This document shows, in pieces, positions 57,401 through 64,000 of a stretch of DNA of 64,000 nucleotides. Origin of the DNA: Chrysopilus asiliformis (Eukaryota > Arthropoda > Insecta > Diptera > Rhagionidae); the NCBI GenBank assembly GCA_964034945.1, contig OZ035960.1:45797002-45861001 (forward strand). Reading direction: 5' to 3'. Position 1 is the first letter of the stretch; each line of letters opens with the position of its first letter. The notes below the pieces were generated by a model that saw only the letters and a program-made list of their open reading frames with translations, had not been told where the DNA came from and searched no databases. A program made the translations under genes and the position numbers.

Positions 57401-59300
57401 GCCAAATAACGGCACGGTGCCAAAGAACGGCACGGTGCCAAATAACGGCACGGTGCCAAATTACGGCACGGTGCCAAATTACGGCACGGTGCCAAATTAC
57501 GGCACGGTGCCAAATTACGGCACGGTGCCAAATTACGGCACGGTGCCAAATTACGGCACGGTGCCAAATTACGGCACGGTGCCAAATAACGGCACGGTGC
57601 CAAATTACGGCACGGTGCCAAATAACGGCACGGTGCCAAATTACGGCACGGTGCCAAATAACGGCACGGTGCCAAATTACGGCACGGTGCCAAATTACGG
57701 CACGGTGCCAAATTACGGCACGGTGCCAAATTACGGCACGGTGCCAAATAACGGCACGGTGCCAAATTACGGCACGGTGCCAAATAACGGCACGGTGCCA
57801 AATAACGGCACGGTGCCAAATAACGGCACGGTGCCAAATTACGGCACGGTGCCAAATAACGGCAGGTGCTAAATTACGGCACGGTGCCAAATTACGGCGG
57901 CAAATTACGGCACGGTGCCAAATTACGGCACGGTGCGAAATTACGGCACGGTGCCAAATTAAGGCACGGTGCCAAATTACGGCACGGTGCCAAATTACGG
58001 CACGGTGCCAAATAACGGCACGGTGCCAAATAACGGCACGGTGCCAAATTACGGCACGGTGCCAAATAACGGCACGGTGCCAAATAACGGCACGGTGCCA
58101 AATAACGGCACGGTGACAAATAACGGCACGGTGCCAAATAACGGCACGGTGCCAAATTACGGCACGGTACCAAATAACGGCACGGTGCCAAATAACGGCA
58201 CGGTGCCAAATAACGGCACGGTGCCAAATAGCGGCACGGTGCCAAATAACGGCACGGTGCCAAATAACGGCACGGTGCCAAATAAATTAAGGCACGGTGC
58301 CAAATTACGGCACGGTGCCAAATTACGGCACGGTGCCAAATAACGGCACGGTGCCAAATAACGGCACGGTGCCAAATAACGGCACGGTGCCAAATAACGG
58401 CACGGTGCCAAATTACGGCACGGTGCCAAATAACGGCACGGTGACAAATAACGGCACGGTGCCAAATAACGGCACGGTGCCAAATTACGGCACGGTGCCA
58501 AATAACGGCACGGTGCCAAATAACGGCACGGTGCCAAATTACGGCACGGTGCCAAATAACGGCACGGTGCCAAATAACGGCACGGTGCCAAATAACGGCA
58601 CGGTGCCAAATAACGGCACGGTGCCAAATAACGGCACGGTGCCAAATAACGGCACGGTGCCAAATAACGGCACGGTGACAAATAACGGCACGGTGCCAAA
58701 TAGCGGCACGGTGCCAAATAACGGCACGGTGCCAAATAACGGCACGGTGCCAAATAAATTAAGGCACGGTGCCAAATTACGGCACGGTGCCAAATTACGG
58801 CACGGTGCCAAATTACGGCACGGTGCCAAATAACGGCACGGTGCCAAATAACGGCACGGTGCCAAATAACGGCACGGTGCCAAATTACGGCACGGTGCCA
58901 AATAACGGCACGGTGCCAAATAACGGCACGGTGCCAAATAAATTAAGGCACGGTGCCAAATAACGGCACGGTGCCAAATAACGGCACGGTGCCAAATAAA
59001 TTAAGGCACGGTGCCAAATAACGGCACGGTGCCAAATAACGGTACGGTGCCAAATAACGGCACGGTGCCAAATTACGGCACGGTGCCAAATTACGGCACG
59101 GTGCCAAATTACGGCACGGTGCCAAATTACGGCACGGTGCCAAATTACGGCACGGTGCCAAATAACGGCACGGTGCCAAATTACGGCACGGTGCCAAATA
59201 ACGGCACGGTGCCAAATAACGGCACGGTGCCAAATAACGGCACGGTGCCAAATTACGGCACGGTGCCAAATAACGGCAGGTGCTAAATTACGGCACGGTG
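45483..59300 (+). repeat. Super-repeat copy 2
   Basis: This is the partner of copy 1. It carries two extra HORs of 916 and 1,258 bp at 52.5-54.7 kb. Their total, 2,174 bp, exactly explains the jump in offset from 13,130 to 15,304 bp. The match weakens past about 57.1 kb, where the array approaches its right edge and HORs become irregular. Confidence 0.85.
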
Positions 59301-60331
59301 CCAAATTACGGCGGCAAATTACGGCACGGTGCCAAATTACGGCACGGTGCCAAATTACGGCACGGTGCCAAATAACGGCACGGTGCCAAATAACGGCACG
59401 GTGCCAAATTACGGCACGGTGCCAAATAACGGCACGGTGCCAAATAACGGCACGGTGCCAAATAACGGCACGGTGCCAAATAACGGCACGGTGCCAAATT
59501 ACGGCACGGTGCCAAATAACGGCACGGTGCCAAATTACGGCACGGTGCCAAATTACGGCACGGTGCCAAACTACGGGACGGTGCCAAATAACGGCACGGT
59601 GCCAAATTACGGCACGGTGCCAAATTACGGCACGGTGCCAAATTACGGCACGGTGCCAAATTACGGCACGGTGCCAAATTACGGCACGGTGCCAAATTAC
59701 GGCACGGTGCCAAATTACGGCACGGTGCCAAATAACGGCACGGTGCCAAATAACGGCACGGTGCCAAATAACGGCACGGTGCCAAATTACGGCACGGTGC
59801 CAAATTACGGCACGGTGCCAAATTACGGCACGGTGCCAAATTACGGCACGGTGCCAAATAACGGCACGGTGCCAAAGAACGGCACGGTGCCAAATAACGG
59901 CACGGTGCCAAATTACGGCACGGTGCCAAATAACGGCACGGTGCCAAAATAACGGCACGGTGCCAAATTACGGCACGGTGCCAAATAACGGCACGGTGCC
60001 AAATTACGGCACGGTGCCAAATAACGGCACGGTGCCAAATTACGGCACGGTGCCAAATTACGGCACGGTGCCAAATTACGGCACGGTGCCAAATTACGGC
60101 ACGGTGCCAAATTACGGCACGGTGCCAAATTACGGCACGGTGCCAAATAACGGCACGGTGCCAAATTACGGCACGGTGCCAAATAACGGCACGGTGCCAA
60201 ATTACGGCACGGTGCCAAATTACGGCACGGTGCCAAATTACGGCACGGTGCCAAACTACGGCACGGTGCCAAATAACGGCACGGTGCCAAATAACGGCAC
60301 GGTGCCAAATAACGGCACGGTGCCAAATTAC

Positions 60332-60349
60332 GGCACGGTGTAACATAAC
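60332..60349 (+). repeat. Degenerate last monomer at the satellite edge
   Basis: The final unit, ggcacggtgtaacataac, keeps the 18-bp length but differs from the consensus at three positions. Everything to its right is unrelated AT-rich sequence. The transition is abrupt, with no inverted or fragmented monomers beyond it. Confidence 0.85.
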
Positions 60350-60944
60350 GTGATTTCACCTCGATGCGACTTGTCAATCCCTTTTGAAAACTTTCGCCCC
60401 AAAACAATAAAACAATAGTCACAAAATTTCCGTTAAAGAATTTTATTTCATAAATAGACTTCTAGCTCGACTGATTACACAAAGTTTTATAATTTAATTT
60501 GTTCACAATTTTTTGTATTAGGAAATTTTTAGAACTTAGGTTGAATTACAAATCTTAAACCTTCTGGATCTTAATTTGTTTCACAAATTTTAATCACTTA
60601 TGGATTCACAATATATATGTATTTATTATTAGTCTGAATACTAAATTCCCAAGTTTTAAAGTTTCACCTCGTTTTATGGTTTTCTGAAAACACTGAATTG
60701 CACTTGAACACAAATGTTTGGAAAAACGGACAACATTCAAAAATCAGATTTAAGATAAATACTCAAAAACAATTTTAAAGATTCTTAACTTGACTTTAAA
60801 ACATAATTTTTCAAAATTAAATCACTCCCGATATAACTAGCTCACCGATGTCTTCTATATAAGGTACCTCTTAATAACCCTTCCAAAACTAATAAACTCC
60901 AAAAAAAAACGTAAAAAACTCCCCGAGTCAGGCCTTAACACCTT

Positions 60945-60952
60945 CTTTTATA
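60945..60952 (-). promoter_or_regulatory. Possible minus-strand TATA box
   Basis: The minus strand reads TATAAAAG in a CCTATAAAAGAAGG context. About 30 bases downstream the sequence is TGACTCGGGG, which is not a good insect initiator. The first minus-strand AATAAA downstream is about 500 bases away. No open frame follows, so this is only a motif match. Confidence 0.3.
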
Positions 60953-61084
60953 GGCTTCTTGACCTGCTCACGTTGGTGATGGTGGGAATCTTAAGTCACG
61001 TTGCCAAAACAGGTGCAAGAATTATTTGCCCTAGTTCTGGGTGACGGAACTAAGAATTGCATTGTCAGGAAAGTTGCTAATTCG

Positions 61085-61108
61085 CGTATTTCACTCTTGT
61101 GAAATACG
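61085..61108. repeat. Perfect inverted repeat, 10-bp arms
   Basis: CGTATTTCAC and GTGAAATACG flank a TCTT loop, so either strand could form a stable short hairpin. No T-run or gene end lies beside it, and its role is unknown. Confidence 0.9.
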
Positions 61109-61200
61109 ATCGAAACATATGTATTGCAATATGAGCGCGCTTGTCGCGTGCTTCGTTTATTTTGTTGATCGACATTTTTTATGATTTTAATGTTGAATAT

Positions 61201-61470
61201 ATGTCGGGAGCGTTGACCGACGGTATTTAGGTGAATTGAAGTATTTTGATGATTTCGCATAATGGAAGATATATGGACAATTTTGCCTATGATTTATGTG
61301 CAGGTGTTTAAGTAATTATGTGGCGGGTGCATTGACCGATGTTGAATTGAGGTTTTGATAATTTGGCATAATGGTTTAAGAATTGCATGTGAAAAATATA
61401 TTGATATATTGACAGACAGGAAATTGATGATTTTTATAGGGGTTAGGTAAGTGCATTGACCTGGCTGCAT
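61201..61470. repeat. Degenerate ~120-bp tandem repeat
   Basis: Copy one (61201-61264) and copy two (61318-61374) share atgt..cggg.gc.ttgaccga and end in ..gcataatgg. A shorter third match (gtgcattgacc) starts at 61451. Spacings are about 119 and 124 bp. The copies are diverged and contain small indels, so the duplication is old. Confidence 0.65.
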
Positions 61471-61654
61471 ATGACAGTACTAGGAATTGCTTATGTTGCT
61501 CGAAGGCTGGGTCAATACTTTGTCTTAGTACTTTGGACTTGTTGTTTTGGGTTAAGTGGTGGATTGCATCAGAAAAAGTCGAAATGCAATTCATCACATT
61601 CCTTACCCCCTGAAGAAAGAAAAATGTAATTTTTCGAAATCAACAGAAATGGGT

Positions 61655-61684
61655 TATAAAAGTAACATGCAACTTTTATCAGTT
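61655..61684 (+). promoter_or_regulatory. TATA box and initiator of the 119-residue gene
   Basis: TATAAAAG (61655-61662) is followed by TCAGTT (61679-61684), which matches the insect initiator TCAKTY exactly. With the A at 61681 as +1, the TATA box begins at -26, slightly closer than the usual -30 or so. No clear downstream promoter element is seen at +28. Transcription from here gives a 55-base leader with no upstream ATG. Confidence 0.6.
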
Positions 61685-61733
61685 TTAATTACCTGTGAGT
61701 CTCCTTTTGAAAAGGCGTATACCAATTTGCAAA

Positions 61734-62145
61734 ATGTAAGTTATTTTCATCTCAATTTTAATCAATAAAAACAATTGTTTATTTCAGGTTCCACGTGTAT
61801 AGTAGCCCTTATGACTCTGCGTTGTTCATCATGACAGCACGTCATCTAATTGCAAGGGAGATTTGCGGGCACCTTGTGGTGGCGACGCCCGCGGTAATGG
61901 AGGAGTTTCAAGTCATGTTGTCGTTCTGTCTAAGTGCTGACAGCTTCCTTGAAGTAAACGAGTACTTGGATATGACTCTGGCCAGCGAGGTAGGGGAGCA
62001 CACTATCTTAGTGTGCTTCCCTTATGACATGGGTCACAGGATCTTTGGCTTTATGGAATCGCCCCCGCTAAACATGCAGCGGGTTTACTCTGTGGAGGGG
62101 CTTGGTCTCCATTATATGGGGACCTTGTGTCAGCCCAGGAAGTAG
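61734..62145 (+). CDS. Two-exon gene with a splice-assembled start codon; unrecognised 119-residue protein
   Basis: Exon 1 (from about 61681) is untranslated except for its last two bases, AT (61734-61735). Exon 2 begins with G (61788), so removal of the 61736-61787 intron creates ATG in the context GCAAAATG, a good insect start context. The frame then runs to TAG at 62143-62145, giving 119 codons. Without splicing the same frame is closed upstream by TAA and its first ATG is 61831 (residue 16). The coding part is markedly GC-richer than its surroundings (34 of 60 bases at 61861-61920), which supports real coding. The product has cysteines at 27, 48, 77 and 115, nine methionines, no signal peptide and no clear membrane segment. 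I recognise no family. Two AATAAA signals follow within 85 bases. It could be a host gene or cargo of a mobile element. Confidence 0.65.
61736..61787 (+). other. 52-bp spliceosomal intron interrupting the ATG
   Basis: The donor is GTAAGT, a perfect consensus, and the acceptor is TTTATTTCAG. The interior is AT-rich and contains TTTTAATCA, a plausible branch point about 28 bases before the acceptor. The length is typical of short insect introns. A second possible donor (GTGAGT at 61695) lies in the leader. Confidence 0.7.
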
Positions 62146-62204
62146 TTACGAATTAGTTTAAGAAGAAAAAAAAAATTTTTAATTTGTATGAATTAAATAG
62201 ATTA

Positions 62205-62226
62205 AATAAAGAAAAATTTAAATAAA
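62205..62226 (+). terminator. Two polyadenylation signals
   Basis: AATAAA occurs at 62205-62210 and 62221-62226, 60 and 76 bases after the stop codon of the 119-residue gene. A T-rich and GT-containing stretch starting near 62235 could serve as the downstream element. Confidence 0.6.
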
Positions 62227-62500
62227 AAAAAATTTGTTTTACGTATTTTCTCCCGTTTTCTTTTGTTTCAGACTTTTGTGTTTTCCCATTTGTGTCAATT
62301 TTCAGTGTTTTCAGCTTTTAAATCTTTCTGGTTTTTCTAGGTATTTGTTTTAATTTTTCAGTGTTTTGATTTTCAGAATCTTTTACTAAAATTTACCGAT
62401 TAGTTTTGGTTTTAGATTTTTGCAAAAAGGTTATTTATAACATCAAAAATAAAAAATTTTCGTTCAATAACTGCGTAAAAATATAATAGAAAAAATGTTT
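62227..62500. other. T-rich intergenic stretch with repeated TTTCAG motifs
   Basis: On the plus strand TTTCAG occurs about five times between 62266 and 62390, twice as TTTTCAGTGTTTT. Each would resemble a splice acceptor, but no matching open frame follows. If the retroelement LTR extends this far, this would be its R-U5 part on the minus strand. Confidence 0.45.
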
Positions 62501-62520
62501 TGAGAATATAGCGCAAATTA

Positions 62521-62871
62521 CATGATTTTATGACAATTTATAAGAAATTAAATTAAAATTCTCTAACATTATATTAAACTGAAGCTACACTAAATTATCT
62601 TTTATAGAATCTTATAGATTGATTTCATGTTCCATATTGTATGTTAAATTACCGTGTTTAGAATGCTGTGTGTTGATTTGGTGAGAAAGTATAGTATATA
62701 AAAAAAATTATTTGTGAAAATAATTCACATGATTGTTTTATGACATTAAATGCTTGTAAGTAATTAAATTACAATTTTCTAACATTTTTTATTGCTTTCT
62801 ATTCTTTTTCCTTAATATTAGTTTACATTGTTCTATATGTTGTGTTTGATTTACCAAGATAGTCGATAAGG
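62521..62871 (-). repeat. U3-like region built from a degenerate ~207-bp duplication
   Basis: On the plus strand catgatttta..tgaca... (62521-62570) matches catgattgttttatgaca... (62728-62786); both end in ctaacatt. The similarity resumes at a ttcc/tata..tgt..ttaaattacc stretch near 62630 and 62830. The copies are diverged and carry indels. U3 enhancer duplications are common in retroelement LTRs, which fits this position. Confidence 0.55.
62577..62606 (-). promoter_or_regulatory. Minus-strand TATA box and initiator (candidate LTR promoter)
   Basis: On the minus strand TATAAAAG (62606 to 62599) is followed by TCAGTT with its A at 62580. The TATA box therefore starts at -26. This would place the U3/R border of the retroelement at about 62580. 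Confidence 0.5.
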
Positions 62872-62885
62872 TATCCCCTTTTATT
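62872..62885 (-). other. Candidate polypurine tract
   Basis: The minus strand reads AATAAAAGGGGATA, 24 bases after the env-like stop codon. Errantiviruses place a short A/G-rich plus-strand primer directly before the 3' LTR, and the AAAAGGGG core fits. The next bases do not match a familiar LTR terminus, so the exact border is uncertain. Confidence 0.5.
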
Positions 62886-62909
62886 GACAGTATCAAATTT
62901 GGATGGATG

Positions 62910-64000
62910 TTAAAAATCTAAAGTTGGGTAATTTAGTTGAGCTTTTCGCCATGATATCGGTTCGTCTTGTACTTCGGGTAATGTTATTGAAATGGATTCT
63001 TTGTTCGGAATAGGTTTGGATGGGTGCAATTCAGGAAGGGATAATGATAATGTTCCGTTTACGGGCATTGGGTCCCTTGTGAGTTTTCGTAACCGCCTTT
63101 TGAATTTTCTTGAATTTCTCGTGAATTCTTTGCGGCTCTTCCAAAATTTTCTAATTTTTAATATCATATAAATTATTCCTACCACCAAAATTATACTGAG
63201 TACTATAACGACTGCAGTGAATCTTGTGTCATGTTTATCGTGTTTTTGTGATTGTTCTAATTCGTTTAGTTCCTTGAAAAGGACGTCTAATGACACACTG
63301 CCCTCACGGAGATGTCTATTTAGTTCTTTATAGGATACCGGTTTTATTGGATCGGGTAAATCTAGTTTTGATGGATTCCTTTTTTTGAAATCAAATTTTG
63401 GTAAGGTTAATCTGTATTGGTCGGGTTGCACTGTGTTAAATGGTTTGACCTGGTTTGAGTGGTAGGGTAATACCATGTTCAATATCTGAAAATTGCATGG
63501 TTTGAGTAGGGTAATAATTCCGGAAAATTGAAGATCGAACGAAGAATGTGTATCGTTACAGAAACATTGCAAGGTCATTGATGTCGATAGTGAAAATAGC
63601 CAACTGTTTTGGTGCTCGAGGTTTACCACAAAATTTGGGTTATTTTTTAGAAATCTATGTGGGCAGGTTGGGGTTTGGAGGAAAGGTGTGGTTAGGGTAT
63701 TTATCATACATCGGGAAGAATCAAACCCAGTTATCATTGGTTTCTTGAATTCACATAGATAGTTGTGGGGATCGTTGTAACTTTGTATTTTCTTACACAG
63801 ATCTGCAAATTCGTTTTGCCGTAATTCCATAAATTGTTTGTTTTTTGTATTATTAATAATATAATTAATATCCGAATCTATTAGGGAAAAATTTTGACCA
63901 TTCAGGGGTGTTGGATAAAGATATACTTTATTTACGCCAAACTCAGCTTCTTCGGGTAGTGGAATTTGTATCTTTATCAGGATATTATTTTCCGTTTTAA
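62910..64000 (-). CDS. env: Envelope-like glycoprotein, C-terminal part (errantivirus Env / baculovirus F-like), 5' truncated by window
   Basis: The frame is open from the right edge to a TAA at 62910-62912: 362 codons are visible and the start is outside. The first ATG in view (63830) is internal, since coding-like sequence continues upstream. In errantiviruses this protein mediates membrane fusion as a type I glycoprotein. Numbered from that ATG, there are ectodomain cysteines at 22, 26, 41, 56, 89, 91 and 112. The spacing W-x(n)-CxC followed by a GII-TLLKPC segment matches the conserved core of this family. A membrane segment lies at 204-224, followed by a very basic stretch (225-252) and an acidic and proline-containing tail of about 55 residues. 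The furin site and fusion peptide would lie upstream, outside the window. No frameshift or stop interrupts the visible part. It could instead be a host-domesticated env; the neighbouring purine tract favours an element. Confidence 0.72.
   Translation of the reverse strand, partial: KTENNILIKIQIPLPEEAEFGVNKVYLYPTPLNGQNFSLIDSDINYIINNTKNKQFMELRQNEFADLCKKIQSYNDPHNYLCEFKKPMITGFDSSRCMINTLTTPFLQTPTCPHRFLKNNPNFVVNLEHQNSWLFSLSTSMTLQCFCNDTHSSFDLQFSGIITLLKPCNFQILNMVLPYHSNQVKPFNTVQPDQYRLTLPKFDFKKRNPSKLDLPDPIKPVSYKELNRHLREGSVSLDVLFKELNELEQSQKHDKHDTRFTAVVIVLSIILVVGIIYMILKIRKFWKSRKEFTRNSRKFKRRLRKLTRDPMPVNGTLSLSLPELHPSKPIPNKESISITLPEVQDEPISWRKAQLNYPTLDF

Larger units (their letters stand above)
1..60349 (+). 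repeat. 18-bp satellite array (ggcacggtgccaaatWac)
   Basis: The stretch is about 3,350 tandem copies of an 18-bp monomer, all in the same orientation and cut by the left edge of the window. Bases 1-11 form a dyad with arms GGCAC and GTGCC around one G. Bases 12-18 are AAATAAC or AAATTAC. Ten of 18 bases are G or C in either form, so the array is far more GC-rich than the unique DNA to its right. Recurrent point variants (aaagaac, aaatagc, aaatcac, gtgaca, gtacca, ggcacag) and irregular units of 10-13, 17, 19 and 22 bp serve as markers for larger duplications. Long open frames appear in most reading frames because 18 is divisible by 3; they are not genes. The array is probably constitutive heterochromatin, which is an inference from its structure. 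I do not recognise this monomer as a named satellite. Confidence 0.98.
28069..60349 (+). repeat. Satellite zone D: higher-order repeat region
   Basis: Marker clusters divide this zone into HORs. They begin at about 28069, 32286, 33688, 34730, 38146, 39386, 40626, 42670, 45452, 46872, 47896, 51276, 52516, 53432, 54690, 55930, 57861 and 59276. Spacings include 1,240 bp four times, with 1,024, 1,042, 1,258, 1,402 and 1,420 bp differing from it by whole monomers. A 1,240-bp HOR equals 66 normal monomers plus one 17-, one 13- and one 22-bp unit. Most HORs end with the same order of spacer types before the marker: seven T-type, one A, one T, three A, one T, one A. Confidence 0.88.
60350..61654. other. 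AT-rich flank without a supported gene
   Basis: No convincing coding sequence is seen on either strand. Minus-strand frames of 89 and 73 residues occur but lack any recognisable domain or codon bias. The stretch holds a minus-strand TATAAAAG (60945-60952), a minus-strand AATAAA (60442-60447), a 10-bp direct repeat TTTCACCTCG (60354-60363 and 60662-60671), a perfect hairpin, and a degenerate ~120-bp repeat. The TATA and polyadenylation-like motifs could be remnants of a minus-strand LTR, but no LTR ends are recognisable. Confidence 0.6.
62500..64000 (-). mobile_element. 3' end of an errantivirus-like LTR retroelement (partial)
   Basis: Read on the minus strand, the order is env-like frame, stop codon, purine tract 24 bases later, AT-rich U3-like stretch, TATA box and initiator. 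This is the normal 3' arrangement of an insect endogenous retrovirus. The 5' part lies beyond the right edge. No target-site duplication or exact LTR end can be defined, because the other LTR is not in the window. Confidence 0.55.

Noticed and set aside
1..60349. CRISPR-like array
   Set aside because: Repeats are contiguous 18-mers without unique spacers, and the flank is eukaryotic.
1..60349. Telomeric repeat
   Set aside because: The monomer is longer and differently composed than known insect telomere repeats (such as TTAGG), and the array gives way to a gene and retroelement inside the window.
59913..60422. Minus-strand frame running from the unique flank into the array
   Set aside because: Only the first 30 or so residues are non-repetitive and they resemble nothing. 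It is a chance join across the satellite boundary.
60991..61260. 89-residue minus-strand frame
   Set aside because: There is no domain, no coding-like composition and no promoter or poly(A) pairing. It overlaps the degenerate repeat.
61447..61452. GTAAGT as a further splice donor
   Set aside because: It has no open frame before it and no promoter in the right place, so it is a motif match only.
61376..61597. 73-residue minus-strand frame
   Set aside because: It is short, overlaps the degenerate repeat, and has no supporting signal.
61556..61768. 70-residue plus-strand frame upstream of the split-ATG gene
   Set aside because: It begins at GTG, runs into the intron, and reads into a TAG four codons after the splice in its own phase. 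It lies over the promoter and leader.
63548..63748. 66-residue plus-strand frame
   Set aside because: It is the antisense shadow of the env-like coding sequence.

Overview
This window is eukaryotic and probably comes from an insect, most likely a dipteran and possibly Drosophila-like. I infer this from four things seen on the right-hand flank: a 52-bp GTAAGT...TTTCAG intron, a CAAAATG start context, paired TATAAAAG and TCAGTT core-promoter motifs, and an errantivirus-type envelope reading frame. The species cannot be named from the sequence. No rRNA, tRNA, CRISPR or bacterial feature is visible.

Positions 1-60349 (94% of the window) are one head-to-tail satellite array in a single orientation. 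The monomer is 18 bp, ggcacggtgccaaataac or ggcacggtgccaaattac, about 3,350 copies, and it continues off the left edge. It is 55% GC, whereas the flank is strongly AT-rich. Each monomer holds an 11-bp dyad (GGCAC-G-GTGCC) and a spacer that toggles between A and T at one position. The array is stratified. Roughly 1-9.5 kb carries 12-bp and 19-bp irregular units. About 9.5-16.6 kb is transitional. About 16.6-26 kb is built from four related 1.7-1.8 kb blocks. About 28-60.3 kb is organised in higher-order repeats (HORs) marked by a cluster of 17-, 13- and 22-bp units, commonly 1,240 bp long. A super-repeat of 13.1-15.3 kb is superimposed on that last zone. All the long reading frames inside the array are artefacts of an 18-bp (6-codon) period.

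Positions 60350-64000 are AT-rich single-copy-looking DNA. From left to right they hold: about 1.3 kb without a supported gene, with a degenerate ~120-bp repeat and a perfect hairpin; a compact two-exon plus-strand gene (61681 to about 62230) whose ATG is assembled by splicing and whose 119-residue product I do not recognise; a T-rich stretch; and the 3' end of a minus-strand retroelement. That end comprises a candidate LTR with TATA box and initiator, a polypurine tract, and an env-like frame truncated by the right edge.

The genes do not form a pathway. The picture is a satellite edge in heterochromatin, next to a small intact-looking gene and an endogenous errantivirus-like fragment.
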